Source: Aedes albopictus (Eukaryota > Arthropoda > Insecta > Diptera > Culicidae). From it: 64,000 bases of DNA. Below the pieces are notes generated by a model. That model had not been told where the DNA came from. It did no database searches and worked only from the letters and a program-made list of their open reading frames with translations. A program made the translations under genes and the position numbers. The DNA is taken from the NCBI RefSeq assembly GCF_035046485.1, contig NC_085138.1:367353238-367417237 (forward strand), in the 5' to 3' direction. Below are positions 10,356 to 20,794 of the stretch, in pieces. How positions within the stretch are numbered: the stretch's first letter is position 1; every line of letters begins with the position of its first letter.

Positions 10356-10573
10356 AAACTACGTTTTATTGCCAAATTGATGAAACAATCTTGCTTTTTG
10401 TACTCAGTATTAGCGTGGTGCTGACGGTGGTGGCCAACCGTGCGAGCTACGGAAGGTTAATATAATTCAGAAAGGTCTTACAATTATATGTTGTACTGCA
10501 GGGCACCAAGGAATCCATGAAAAGGTATTCTAAAATAAAATTCCTACAACGTTTTATGAAGAGATCCCTAGAT

Positions 10574-10760
10574 CATGGTTTCCCAAACCGTGGGTCGCGA
10601 CCCCCCAGGGGGGTCGCCGGCCTTCATCCAGGGGGTCGCGAGGGACAGTAAAATATTTTACTGTAACAGACAACAAATGAGAGAATTTCTATGAGGGGTC
10701 GCGAAAACTACGTCTGCTGGCAAAAGGGGGTCGCGCGACCTGATAGTTTGGAAACCTATG
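10574..10760. mobile_element. 187-bp hAT-type MITE with exact 8-bp duplication
   Basis: Ends CATGGTTTCCCAAAC and GTTTGGAAACCTATG form imperfect terminal inverted repeats. GGGTCGCGACCCCC-type sequence lies next to each end and AAAATATTTT in the middle. CCCTAGAT occurs exactly at 10566-10573 and 10761-10768. An 8-bp duplication with such ends is diagnostic of the hAT superfamily. No coding capacity. Confidence 0.9.
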
Positions 10761-10769
10761 CCCTAGATC

Positions 10770-11200
10770 AATTTATGGATTCCAAATTTATGGTTTTCCG
10801 GTGGAATTTATGAGAAAATTCATGAAAGATTTCCAGATTTCCAGATTTCAGCAGAATATAGTGTTGGTAAAAACTCAAATGCGCAAATCAAATGCGCGAT
10901 TCTTGACTCGCCAAACTCACTGCCGAAAAAATCATGCATGAGTTGACTCGTGATTTCACTCATTGCTTATTTTTTTTGTGTTCTTATTATTTACATCGAA
11001 ATTTTTAGGGTTGTATGCTAGAAGAACAGCAAATCTAGCGTACAACAACATTGAATGCCCTTCAAATGCATTTGGATTTGTTTTACAAGCGTACAAGATT
11101 TCAGAGCTTGACTCTTGAGAGCGATATTTTGCTTGAAAATCTTGAGAAAATGATTCAGAATCGCGGGCGAGTTTGCTCACGCAGGAGTAGTTCAAAAGGA
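10770..11200. other. Repeat-like AT-rich segment, unassigned
   Basis: It contains related blocks in opposite orientation (GACTCGCCAAACTCACTGCC near 10904 and GGGCGAGTTTGCTCACGC near 11166) that may be arms of a decayed element of about 300 bp. The open frame at 10956-11195 on the minus strand is not recognisable. Confidence 0.35.
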
Positions 11201-11273
11201 ATCCATGAAAGATTTTCTAAGTGATGTAAGAGATTTCTTCTTTATAACGGAATCTATAGAAGGCTTTCTAAAG

Positions 11274-11275
<2 letters not shown>

Positions 11276-11335
<60 letters not shown>
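11276..11335 (+). repeat. (CT)n microsatellite, about 60 bp
   Basis: Uninterrupted CT run. It is the 3' tail of the minus-strand SINE-A copy that follows (GCCAAGAAGAGAGAG read on the minus strand). Confidence 0.95.
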
Positions 11336-11339
<4 letters not shown>

Positions 11340-11612
11340 TGGCGTAACGTCCTCATTGGGACAAAGCCTGCTTCTCAGCTTAGTGTTCTATGAGCACTTC
11401 CACAGTTATTCACTGAGAGCTTCTTCTGCCAATGACCATTTTGCATGCGTATATCGTGTGGCAGGCATGAAGATATACTCTATGCCCAAGGAAGTCAAGG
11501 AAATTTCCTTTACGAAAAGATCCTGGACCGACCGGGAATCGAACCCGTCACCCTCAGCATGGTCATGCTGAATACCCGTGCGTTTACCGCCTCGGCTATA
11601 TGGGCCCATTTA
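11336..11612 (-). mobile_element. SINE-A copy 1
   Basis: On the minus strand the head starts at about 11610 with GGGCCCATATAGCCGAGGCG (A-box-like TAGCCGAGGCGG), followed by a B-box-like GGGTTCGATTCCCGG. A body of about 190 bp ends CAATGAGGACGTTACGCC, followed by AAGAAGAGAG. The same sequence occurs in plus orientation at 12285-12560. The open frames here on both strands are products of the SINE. Confidence 0.85.
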
Positions 11613-11645
11613 TTGGGAATTTATTCGGAATTTCTTGGATGGTTT

Positions 11646-11714
11646 AGTTCACAAGAGCTGAGAAGCAGGCTTTGTCCCAATGAGGACGTTACGCCAAGAA
11701 GAGAGAGAGAGAGA
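11646..11714 (+). mobile_element. SINE-A 3' fragment
   Basis: Carries GAAGCAGGCTTTGTCCCAAT, then GAGGACGTTACGCCAAGAAG and a short GA tail, identical in layout to the last 60 bp of SINE-A. The 5' part is missing. Confidence 0.8.
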
Positions 11715-12054
11715 CCCCATAAAGTTTATGAAGGAATTCCTGGAATATCGTTTTTCTTTTGAAATAAAATAAACAGAAAAAAACTTTTGCTACATTAACA
11801 AGAGTTTAAGGCCAAATAAACAATTTCTGGAGAGTGTTCTGAATTTTTAGAATACGGAACGTCAAACACAAATGATCAATCTTAGATACTGTAAATAGTG
11901 AAACCTTGATACTTAACATTCATGAAAATAATAGCATTATCCTGTTTTGTTTCTAGCCTTTGGCTTTTTAAGCGTTCCTCTGAGGCTGGCGCCCTTGGCG
12001 GGGGCCAACCTGGCCAAACGCAGGCTTACTGATGGATTCAAAAGTCTATCTACG
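11715..12054. other. Unassigned stretch before the R1 relic
   Basis: AT-rich to about 11940, then a GC-rich segment (GGCGCCCTTGGCGGGGGCC) that may be the upstream ORF2 part of the R1 relic. No domain can be assigned. Confidence 0.35.
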
Positions 12055-12284
12055 GAGTACGGGCTAGGTATCAGATGCAGCGAGCACGAACTGAGGAAGA
12101 GCGAAACGAATGCCGGGTGGTATTCGTCACTACTAAAGTCGCGCTGAAGACTATAAGATAAGGGCAAGCAAAAATGCAGACTTTGAGGGTGTCTGTCTGA
12201 GTGCCAATGCGAATCCGTGGGGTGATGCCTACAGTATCGTGATGGTCGAGACAAGAGTTATAATGGCTTCTACAGAGTCTTCTC

Positions 12285-12647
12285 TGGGGCCCATATAGCC
12301 ACAGCTGTAAAGGCGTGGGTATCCAGCATGACCATGCTGGGGGTGACGGGTTCGATTTCCGGTCGGTCCAGGAACTTTTCGTAAAGGAAATTTCCTTGAC
12401 TTCCTTGGGCATATAGAGTATCTTCGTGCCTGCCACACCATATACACATGCAAAATGGTCATTGGCAGAGGAAGCTCTCAGTTAATAACTGTGGAAATGC
12501 TCATAGAACACTAAGCTGAGTAGCAGGCTTTGTCCCAGTGAGGACGTCATGCCAAGAAGAAGAAGAAGAAGAAGAAGAAGAAGAAGAAGAAGAAGAAGAA
12601 GAAGAAGAAGAAGAAGAAGAAGAAGAAGAAGAAGAAGAAGAAGAAGA
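12285..12647 (+). mobile_element. SINE-A copy 2 with 11-bp target duplication and (GAA)n tail
   Basis: The head begins GGGGCCCATATAGCC and keeps the B-box-like GGGTTCGATTTCCGG. The body ends CAGTGAGGACGTCATGCC and passes into (AAG)n, about 100 bp, to 12650. AGAGTCTTCTC is present exactly at 12274-12284 and 12648-12658, so the target duplication is 11 bp and the insertion split the R1 relic. The minus-strand polyphenylalanine frame at 12547-12783 is only the microsatellite. Confidence 0.92.
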
Positions 12648-12689
12648 AGAGTCTTCTCCAGAGATGTGTTAGTGAATCACCGAGAGACT

Positions 12690-13640
12690 TTTTCCTGGCG
12701 ATGAGGAAAGGGTCACCAATGAAGACCTTAGGGGGTAGCCCCTTAACGTAGGTAAGGCTCCTGGTCCGAAAGGAGTTGCGCACCTGGCCTTTAAAGTGGC
12801 TATTGCAGAGGCTCCCGGGATGTTAAGGTCTGTTATTCAGAAACGCCTGGAGGAGGGAGTTTTCCCAGAGCTTTGGAAGCGGCAGAGCCTGATTCTATTG
12901 TCAAAGGTGGGGACCCATCGGTATATAGAACAATATGCTTCATCGACACGCGGGTAAGGTGCTCGCAATGATCATCCTCTATAGAATGTTGAGGTACACC
13001 GAGGGTGTAAATGATCTCTCGAGAAACCAGTTCGGCTTCCAGAAGGGGAGGTCGACCGTAGACGCTATCCGGTCGGTAACAAAAACCGCCGAGATAGCGC
13101 TCCAGCGTAAAAGAAGGGGGATTCGCTAATGTGCAGTAGTGACTCTGGATGTAAGGAACGCGTTCAATAGCGCCAGTTGGCCGGCTATTGCCGATGCGCT
13201 CCTGCGCCTGGAGATACCCGGATACCTGTATAAGATTCTCGGAAGCTACTTCCGGAAGTGCTTTCACATAATCTCAGGAGTCCCGCTAGGTTACATTCTG
13301 GGTCCGGTGTTATGGAATGTCACGTACGACAAGATGTTGAGGTTGAAGTTCCCAGTAGAATTGGTAATCGCCAGCTTTTCTGACGACATTATGCTGGACG
13401 TCTACGGTGAATCGATTGAAGAAGTGCAATGACTGCTGCCCACTCGATCGCAGTTGTAGAGGAGTGGATAAAATCCAGGAAACTGGACTTGACTCACCAC
13501 AAAACTGAGATGGTTGTGAACAACAGAAAGTCGGAGCAACATGCTATGATCAGTGTAGGCGACTACACTATCACTTCAAAGCGCTCCGTTCCGTCAAACA
13601 CTTCGGGGTGATGATCTGCATTACTCTGCGGTGTATGCCT
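12690..13640 (+). pseudogene. R1-clade reverse transcriptase domain relic
   Basis: Motifs in order: KAPGPKGVAHLAFKVA near 12745, LEEGVFPELWKRQSLILL near 12850, FGFQKGRSTVDAIRS near 13030, VTLDVRNAFNSASW near 13138, SGVPLGYILGPVLWN near 13273, then FSDDIMLDVYGESIEE near 13378 in place of the usual FADD. Next comes SRKLDLTHHKTEMVVN. The catalytic Asp pair is preserved but Ala is Ser. Frame changes near 12900 and 13130 and stops make it non-functional. RT copies the element RNA onto nicked target DNA. Confidence 0.85.
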
Positions 13641-13823
13641 GCAAGCGCAAGCTTCTGGCTAGTGTCGCCTCGTCCTTACTGTAGAAGGACTTCGGAGCAG
13701 GATCTTCTTTATCATGACAAGTGCTACTTTATAATACATCGTGGCATATTACAACAATAAGGCGGCCCAGGGGGCACGGCGCCAAGTATTAAAAACTAAC
13801 GTGGCAAGCTGGAAAGTATATAA

Positions 13824-13982
13824 GGGGCTGTCCATAAACCACGTATTCATTTTTTTGGGACTTTTCAACCACCCCCCCCCCCCCGCGTGGTCATTCGTCC
13901 ATACAACATTTTTTATTTGTCCATACAAAATGGTCATTGGCCGAACCCCCCCCCAATGACCACGTGGTTTATGGACAGCCCC
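13824..13982. mobile_element. GGGGCTGTCC-family MITE, copy in R1 relic
   Basis: Ends GGGGCTGTCCATAAACCACG and CGTGGTTTATGGACAGCCCC are perfect inverted repeats, with C-rich inner tracts. TAA flanks both sides (13821-13823 and 13983-13985). A three-base TAA duplication is typical of PIF/Harbinger-type MITEs. Related copies lie at 28228-28390, 41725-41891 and 59323-59487. Confidence 0.9.
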
Positions 13983-13985
13983 TAA

Positions 13986-14560
13986 TATAGGCTAAAGTGC
14001 CGGCGGGGTGCGCGCGCATACCTTACCGTGTCACACGATGCACTCTGCGTCATCACTGGTATGGTGCCCATCGGTGTCCATATTGAAGAAGACATAGAGT
14101 GTAGGACTGCCAAATGGCCTTCATGTTCAAATGGCAGTGCGCGAAGGACAGTTCCACAAAGGGAAGGTGGACCCACAGGTTGATCCAGAGGGTAGATAGT
14201 TGGGTTAACAGGCGCCATGGGGAAGTAACATTCCATCTGACCCAGGACCTTTCGGGCCATGGTTGCTTCCGACAGTACCTATCTACATCGTTTCGAGCAT
14301 TTAGGGGAAACGACGGAACACGTTTTGTGCGTGTACTCGCGTTTTCGCGTTTCGATGCGTTATCACATGCTTGCCACATGCGGGTGGACACAACTCCGGA
14401 CAATCTTGTCCAGAGGAGACATCGGGATGAGTTTGGCTGGAACGCCGCTTCAACGGCTATCACCCACATAACCTTGGAGCTACAGGGGAGGATATACAAG
14501 AGGTGGTCTAAGGGTTCGGAGTCGGCAACGTAGGCCAAAACCGGTGGCATGCGGTCGGAA
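13986..14560 (+). pseudogene. R1-clade ORF2 C-terminal domain relic
   Basis: The frame at 14114-14533 contains KGRWTHRLIQRVDSWVNRRH and then GEVTFHLTQDLSGHGCFRQY, the conserved C-terminal region of this clade. Upstream, YLTVSHDALCVITGM is seen near 14022 in another frame. A frameshift near 14290 destroys the following cysteine-rich segment. About 25 nt upstream is the MITE. The 3' flank to about 14790 looks like untranslated element sequence. Confidence 0.8.
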
Positions 14561-14590
14561 TCCCTTACTTTTACAGTGATTAATTGCTGG

Positions 14591-16069
14591 CCGCGGGGAG
14601 AACGTCCTGGTAGCGTTGCTGTCGTGGCGTCGGTCTGCTGGGTTGGATCCGAGCCCGTGGTTGGAACGGGGTCCCCGGCAAGGTCGGGACAGGTGGAGGC
14701 CCCATGTCGGCACGTTCTTCTGTGTGTTGGCTAATAGCCCCTTACTTGCAAGAGTTATATTGGAAATTTCCTTAGCTGTCTTAGGCATACCTAAGTGTAT
14801 CTTGGTGAAACACGATGTAAAATACCAATTTGCTCTAAGTACTGTGGATACATTCGATGAACATTAAGTTTAAAAATAATCTGTATGTTAGTCGCAAAGA
14901 ATCAAAAGAAGAATTATTGATAACAAGACCGGTTATGGAAATGCAAGCTTCGCTTGCAGGCATAATTGCATTTTAAGATCCCTTTTCTTACAGACTACTA
15001 ATAAGTCGTCCATTTAACTTTGAATTAGGAAATCTTATCTTTTCGCATCTTTCATTTAAATACAACATTGTACATTTTGATTCATTCACCCAAAAATTAA
15101 ACAGTGAAACCCAAAGTGGAAACAGATTGGCAACTCTCTGCACTCTGCAGCAAAAATGTAGCATGCAAATCAGCTGCAGGACTTTCGGTTGCTGAAAACT
15201 TGCACAATGCACAGAGCCCAGAGACCCACAAAAAAAAAGAGGAACCAGAAAGAAAGGTGGAAAATCGATCGCCTCCAAGATGACATATGTTCTCGGGTCA
15301 GGTCAGACAAGTTCCGAAATGCAAGACGAAAAAAAAACTTTCGGAACCGTCTTGGACGTCGTCGTCCCTTTGCCATCGATCACCCTGCCCCGGTCTACAT
15401 TGTGCGTCGTCGTGTGTCGTGTGGTAGTCGTGTGGCAGCCGGGTCCACTGAAATCGTCTTTGCGGGGAAGCAAACGAACGACAAAGAAGCCCAGAGACAA
15501 ATGAACCCCAATCGAGATCGAAAGTAAGAGGGTTAATAAAAATATCAACAAATCCATCATTTCCCGCATGATTTTGCATACGCTGTAGCTGGAGGAGGAG
15601 AACGACGATGAAGACTCCGGCCAGAGGATGGGACCAGACCCAGGCGAGGGGACAACGAAAAATGATCTGCTCAATTACACGGCACACAGTCGGTCGGCCG
15701 GTCGCCGGTTGATTTGGTTGGAGATCGGATGGCAGTTGGTGTTGTCTCTGATGGGTGCGGTAACAGCAGTTGCAGCCCAGGAGAGTGAATCACAATGCAT
15801 ACAAGAAGGAACCAGGAAGAGGATGACATGCAGGCGAGCACCTGATCTTATACAATGCACTTTTAGTCATCAAACACACGTGCCTGATGCAGTGGGATCA
15901 GACTGGCGCAATTCAAGTAGTTTTCGATCAAGCTCACATTGGTTAGTGATATTCTAGAAACAACGTTAATTATAAAAAGTTGGAACGGAAAAGTTTTCAA
16001 CCTGCCTCTACCGGCTAATACTCCAGATCTGGGCGACCGAATAGCTACCACAAGATTAAAAGAATCATA
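14591..16069. other. Unassigned, mostly single-copy-looking stretch
   Basis: 14591-14790 is GC-rich and probably the 3' untranslated region of the R1 relic. From 14800 to 16069 no repeat in this window matches. The plus-strand frame at 15189-15527 (112 codons, very Arg/Lys-rich) and overlapping minus frames have no recognisable domain. This is one of the few candidates for host sequence. Confidence 0.4.
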
Positions 16070-16560
16070 TCCCGAGCAGAGGGCATACCTTACAAATACC
16101 ATGCGAAGAGCAACATGTGCTGTAATACCAAAAATTGTTATTGCTGCGTTATTCTACGAAATGTTATGAGAACATCGCAATAACAGCTGGAGGTATTTGA
16201 GCAAAGTTTGGTATTGATGTAGTATTTGTTGGTTCAGCAGTGAAAATGACCAAAGAACAAGATTTGCTATTACATCATGAAGTTATCGAACAAATGAAAC
16301 ATTTCATAACATGAAATGTTATTAGTTTGTTATTCAATAACTTTGAAATAACAAATACAGCACTTTAAATTTAAGGTATGCATCCATTATTTGAATAACA
16401 AGGCCTGTTATTTTCTAGGTGTTATTTATGCAAAATTTTGGTATTCGTTTTGGTTATTTTGCCTCTTATTACCACCCAATGAAGGGCATATCAAGGTATG
16501 ATAGTATTTAAGATAAATACCTTGATATGTTATTCACTTGTTATTTTCTTCTGCTCGGGA
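16070..16560. mobile_element. 491-bp TIR element with GTTATT-rich interior
   Basis: TCCCGAGCAGA at 16070-16080 is matched inverted by TCTGCTCGGGA at 16550-16560. The interior is rich in alternating GTTATT/AATAAC and GGTATTTA/TAAATACC motifs, which form local hairpins (for example TATCAAGGTA...TACCTTGATA near 16489-16530). No target duplication is clear. Non-autonomous; superfamily unassigned. Confidence 0.65.
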
Positions 16561-16711
16561 TGCATCATCTACCAGAAAGGTAAAAACCCAGATTATTCCA
16601 TATAGTGGTGATAGTGCCTTTCTCGTCGAATATGTACTCATGATGTTTCTGTCGACGTTAGCCAAAATGTTCCTGAATCACTTTATAAGAAAAGCACAAT
16701 TTTAACTTAGT

Positions 16712-17456
16712 CGAGGCCCGTAGCGTAGTGGCTACACGTTCACTTCATAAGTGGATGGTCATGGGTTCGATCCCAGCCCCGGCACTTGCAATTTTTCGCC
16801 AATTGCTCTCCCCCCCCCCACAGCGGCTGGCACCTGACCCTCTTCTGAGCATATGCTCAGATGGACCCGGAAACTTGGATATCGGCTAACGCCAATCCAT
16901 AATGGACCCCCAATCGGACCGGAAAAGGAACAAGAGCCACACATCAACATCCTCGTGCTCATCGTTCTACCATGGACAGGGTAGACAAATGATAGTAGCG
17001 CAAAGGTAACCAGTTCGATATAGTAGAACTCTTATTAGATTAGAATATGCAGAATATGCACAGAATCCGAAATTGGCGCGAAAGTGACCGACAAGTGTAG
17101 GAGGTAAAACAAAACCCAATATAAGTGAACCGGTAGATTTAAAAATTGCGCCAACGATCGAACTCAACCACTGAATGGATGACGTGCGACTATGTTCAAC
17201 ACATTATAACTCACGATTGAACGGAGTGATTATCTATCCTTCGAAAAAGGCTCAATACATGTAGCCGAAACGTCAGGTGTAGAGCATAAATCCGTTTATG
17301 ATTACGCGAAGACTGAAAGCCGAAAATACCCGTAACATGATTAGAATACATTTAGGCGCTGTACAAAGTGTAAGTGTAGCTGCCTACTGGAATCGCTCAC
17401 GCAGTGCCCTAGTGGACAAAAGAGCTGAAGTTAAGTGGTTGAAGAATAAAAAAAAA
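16712..17456 (+). mobile_element. SINE-B copy 2 with a nested 291-bp insert
   Basis: The head has GCGTAGTGGCTACACG (A-box-like) and GGGTTCGATCCC (B-box-like). The body matches SINE-B copy 1 to GAAGAATAAAAAAAAA at the tail. Only a short possible duplication (TAACTT) is visible. A 291-bp insertion occupies 17048-17338. Confidence 0.85.
17048..17338 (+). mobile_element. Insert in SINE-B with exact 10-bp duplication
   Basis: GATTAGAATA occurs at 17038-17047 and again at 17339-17348, and removing the insert restores SINE-B. The interior has CGAAAAAGGCTC...GTAGCCGAAACGTCAGG, a motif also seen at 44455-44500 (GAAAAAGGCC...TGGCCGAAACGTCGGG). The 10-bp duplication suggests retroposition or a 9-10-bp cut-and-paste element. 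The family is not named. Confidence 0.75.
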
Positions 17457-17859
17457 TAACTTTCAAAAAGCAACAATTTTCATCTTTTATCGATTTGGGA
17501 CACTTATTGATGGTACATATTCCGATGTTATGTTCAACAGCAAAACAAGGCTAAAAAATATGACTGCTTGACCACCTTAACCCTAGTCGTGTATTGGGAT
17601 CATTATGACCTCATTCCATTCACTACGGCAGCGGGGTGAGCATCAGCTAATGCGTAAAATAGGTTAACTTTATCCTCAACCACAGATCACTTTGTGATCT
17701 TCGACAAAGTTTTTTAAGCACACTTTGAGCTATATTTTAGTATCATTGGTAACACGATTCATGTGAAATTTGACCTCCTTACTAGAAAAATGCAAATTTC
17801 AATCGCAATGAGAAGAGCGAGGGTTTAACCAGCCGAATGGGTTTTGTTAAATTTTACGT
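17457..17859. other. Unassigned
   Basis: No gene or repeat is recognised. The stretch is AT-rich, with GATCACTTTGTGATC (17683-17697) as a small perfect palindrome. Confidence 0.35.
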
Positions 17860-19450
17860 TTGACCACTTTCGGCGGGACACCTGGAATCGATTCCGGTTG
17901 TCTCACATATGGGCTGAGACTATGTTCTTGTCAACTGTTCATTGGGTTATCTAAAAAGCCGAAAAGAGCATTTGGACGAATTAAGACTCTTGCCATCCTC
18001 AGAGTCGAGTTTCAGTTGAAAAACAATGCGAAAATCACGATGTGAATAGAACGTTGTTGCATATTTTTCGCTTGCGGTGCCATATTCTGCGTACACTGAT
18101 AACGCCGCTATTGTTTGGTTCCCTTCTATATTTTACCACTTCCGGCGGGTTACTCGTCTCATCACCAGTTCTGGAACACTACCGGTTCTCCCAAATATGT
18201 TCTGAGATTATTTACTGGCTAACCGTTTATCATGTTACTGAATAAGTCATTGATATGCCGCATGTATTGGTTCTCATTTACAATTGACCATTTCTAACGG
18301 GACACCCGGAAACGGTTCCATATTACACTGATATGTCTTGCGTCAATTTTTTTGCAACTGTTCATCATGTTACCTAAAAAGCCACGATACCTCAATGCAT
18401 GGGTTTGGTTTCACTTCCGGCCCGGAACCGGTTGCGTAACACTACCGGTAGTCTCTGAAATAGTCTGAGCCTATTTGCTTGCTAACGTTTATTAGGTTAT
18501 CAAAAAAGCCGCGCTTTGCTGTGTTGCATGCATGGGTTTGGTTCAATTTTATATTTAGCCGCCTTTGGAGGGAAACCCGGAAAGAGTTTCGGCACTACTG
18601 GCAGTCCCTAATGTGGTCTTAGTCTACTTCCTTGATCATCATGTTGTCGGAAAAGTCGTGATTTGATGTTCCGCATGCATAAGTTTTGTTCACTTTTATA
18701 TACGGCCACTTTCGGCGGGACACCCGGAACCGGTTCCGAAACACTCCGGTTCAAATATGGCCTTAGTATTTTTTAATGCCAACCTTTCATTATCAAAAAA
18801 GCCGCGCTTTGATATGTCGCATGCATGGATTTGGATCACTTTTATATTTGGCCACTTCCGGCGGGATACAGGAACCGGTTCCGGAACACTATCGGTTCAG
18901 ATATGGTCTGAGACTGTTTTCTTGCTAACTGTTCATCAAGTTATCGAAAATGCCGTTGTTTGATGTGTCGCATGCATGGGTTTGGTTCACTTTTATATTT
19001 GACCACTTCCAGCGGGACTTCCGGAACCGGTTCCGGCACCACCGGTTCGGATATAGTCTGAGACTATTTTCTTGCTAACCGTTCATCAGGTTATCGAAAT
19101 TGCCGCGATTTGATGTGTTGCATGTATAGTTCTGGATCATTTTTATATTTGGCCACTTCCAGCGGGACATCCGGAACCGATTACGGAACACTACCGGTTC
19201 AGATATGGTCTGAGACTGTTTTCATGCTAACTGTTTATCAGGTAGTCGAAAATGCCGCAGTTTGATGTGTCGCATGTATGTGTTTGTTACATTTTTTATG
19301 TATGGCCCCTTCCAAGGGTACTGGTCCGGAACACCTAAATGGCCATAACTTCGGAACGGTTCGATCGATCCGAACCATTTTCAATTGGAAACAATGGGAA
19401 TAGATTCCGCGTGGAATGAACCATCGGTCATTAAAATCGGTTGAGGTTTA
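17860..19450 (+). repeat. ~150-bp satellite-like array, copy 2
   Basis: About ten diverged units. The GCATGCATGGGTTTGG-type block falls near 18526, 18673, 18820, 18970, 19118 and 19270, giving a period of 147-150 bp. Each unit has GGCGGGACACCCGGAACC, TCTGAGACTATTTTCTTGC and GTTATCGAAAATGCCG. The unique tail (CATAACTTCGGAACGG, ATCGGTCATTAAAATCGG) matches that of the 2660-3790 array. Confidence 0.85.
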
Positions 19451-19487
19451 CTGCCAAAAAGTGATGGGAGTTTTCTTGTATACATAC

Positions 19488-19497
19488 ACACATACAC

Positions 19498-19589
<92 letters not shown>
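19488..19589 (+). repeat. (AC)n microsatellite 1
   Basis: About 80 bp of pure AC after a short ATACACACATA lead. The minus-strand (CV)n frames that cross it are products of the repeat. Confidence 0.95.
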
Positions 19590-19591
<2 letters not shown>

Positions 19592-19717
19592 GTAGTCGCT
19601 TCTAGTGGAATCCGGGGGAAGCACGAACTGGCACGCGATGGACGAAATCGGTAGCACTGGTCATGCTTATCGAACGCGTGTCGGGAAGGCATAAAGGCTT
19701 TACCACCAAGTAAAAAA

Positions 19718-19835
<118 letters not shown>

Positions 19836-19849
19836 TCACCTCAGTTCGT

Positions 19850-19965
19850 CGAGCTGAGTTGATTGGTATATGTGACTCGACCCTCCGGGCCTTCTATCAA
19901 AAAGTCATTTTTGGAGTGAACATATAACCTTTCCGGTACACTTAGTGTACGAGAAAGGCAAAAAT
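19850..19965 (+). repeat. 3' terminal tail of the satellite-like unit
   Basis: CCTTTCCGGTACACTTAGTG, then GAGAAAGGCAAAAATGG, ends the second ~150 bp array, as GAGAAAGGCAAAAG ends the first. This shared end supports a mobile unit with a fixed terminus. Next to it begins an RTE-like fragment. Confidence 0.6.
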
Positions 19966-20080
19966 GGAAGTGTGAGAACATCCGAGCGATGCAGACGATC
20001 TTCCGTCGTCTTTCTCCAGACGTGAGACGTTATAAAGCCGGCATCGTCGTCGGCCGCTCGACAAGAGATCAGTTCTTCTC
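19966..20080 (+). pseudogene. RTE-like reverse transcriptase fragment, left half
   Basis: Reads IFRRLSPDVRRYKAGIVVGR and then STRDQFFS, corresponding to RLSPKVN...YQAGFIDGRSTTDQIFT in the relic at 6005-7414. The frame is cut at 20080 by the 5-kb element. The matching right half resumes at 25117. Confidence 0.8.
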
Positions 20081-20247
20081 GATTGTGCGACATTTGCCAG
20101 AAAACCATTCGCCAGAATGCCATTGGCCAGAAAGACATTTGCCAGAAAATACCATTTCCCAGAAAATCGTTTGCCAGAAAGAGCCATTTCCCAGAAAACT
20201 ATTTGCCAGAATGTACCATTCCCCAGAAAGTACCATTTCCCAGAAAT
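20081..20247 (+). repeat. Left minisatellite TIR of the Foldback-like element
   Basis: Nine or so 15-17-bp units starting with CCAGAA and ending in CATTTG, CATTCG or CATTTC. The frames at 19989-20285 and on the minus strand at 19905-20263 are products of this repeat. Confidence 0.85.
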
Positions 20248-20529
20248 TTTCCATAGTTCTCAATCCAGAAGTGTTCCCAATCTAATGATAATTTATAAAA
20301 AAAATTTTTTATTTTTGTTCAGATTTATATGCCAAAGTTAAATAAATTATCGGAACTGATGTAAGAGCAAACTAGAAATGATTTTAGAGTAACTTTTAAA
20401 GAAAAGCCTATAGTTTGAAGAAGGGCAAATCACTCTGAAGCAAAAAAATGATGTGAAATCAAACCTTTCAAACTTCACAATACATTAAATCTTTTATGTT
20501 ATTCAAATATTTTATTGCACACAACAGTT

Positions 20530-20794
20530 TATTTTTTCAATAAGTACATTTCCACAAATTTGTCTTGTGGAGAAATTGATCATGATGTGGATCCAGTTGA
20601 TCAAATATTATTTTGACGGAATTTGATCCATACTCATCAAAGATTATCATTTCTTTAACACATAGGATGTTCTTCCCAGCTTTTACTGATATGGAATTTT
20701 TGGCTTTACTTTTATTTTTCAAAGATTCCCTGCTTTCAATTGAAAGTAATTTTTTAAGCTTATTCTTGACAATAACAATAACATGATCTCTTTA
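20530..20794 (-). pseudogene. Possible C-terminal exon of a lost transposase
   Basis: A minus-strand frame of about 84 codons (HVIVIVKNKLKKLLSIES... to ...HKTNLWKCTY, stop at 20537) lies inside the Foldback-like element. It has unbiased composition and is followed by AATAAA-type signals near 20530 and 20512. An in-frame stop lies just upstream (near 20795), so any protein would need a splice acceptor there. I recognise no domain. Assignment to the element's own transposase is a guess from position. Confidence 0.25.

Larger units (their letters stand above)
12055..14590 (+). mobile_element. R1-clade non-LTR retrotransposon relic (ORF2)
   Basis: This carries the ORF2 linker (ARTEEERNECRVVF near 12085, ANANPWGDAYSIVM near 12205), the RT domain (about 12690-13640) and the C-terminal domain (about 13985-14560). 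It is interrupted by a SINE-A copy (12285-12647) and a MITE (13824-13982). The endonuclease and ORF1 are absent. Several stops and frameshifts show that it is dead. It matches the relic on the minus strand at 27655-28690 over the C-terminal half. Confidence 0.85.

Noticed and set aside
12547..12783. Minus-strand protein with long polyphenylalanine
   Set aside because: Translation of the (GAA)n tail of SINE-A.
15189..15527. Arg/Lys-rich 112-residue protein
   Set aside because: No recognisable domain, overlapping frames on both strands of similar length, no splice or promoter support; left as unassigned DNA.
20081..20247. CRISPR-like array of short repeats
   Set aside because: Units are 15-17 bp without spacers of uniform length, degenerate, and form the TIR of an element in eukaryotic DNA.
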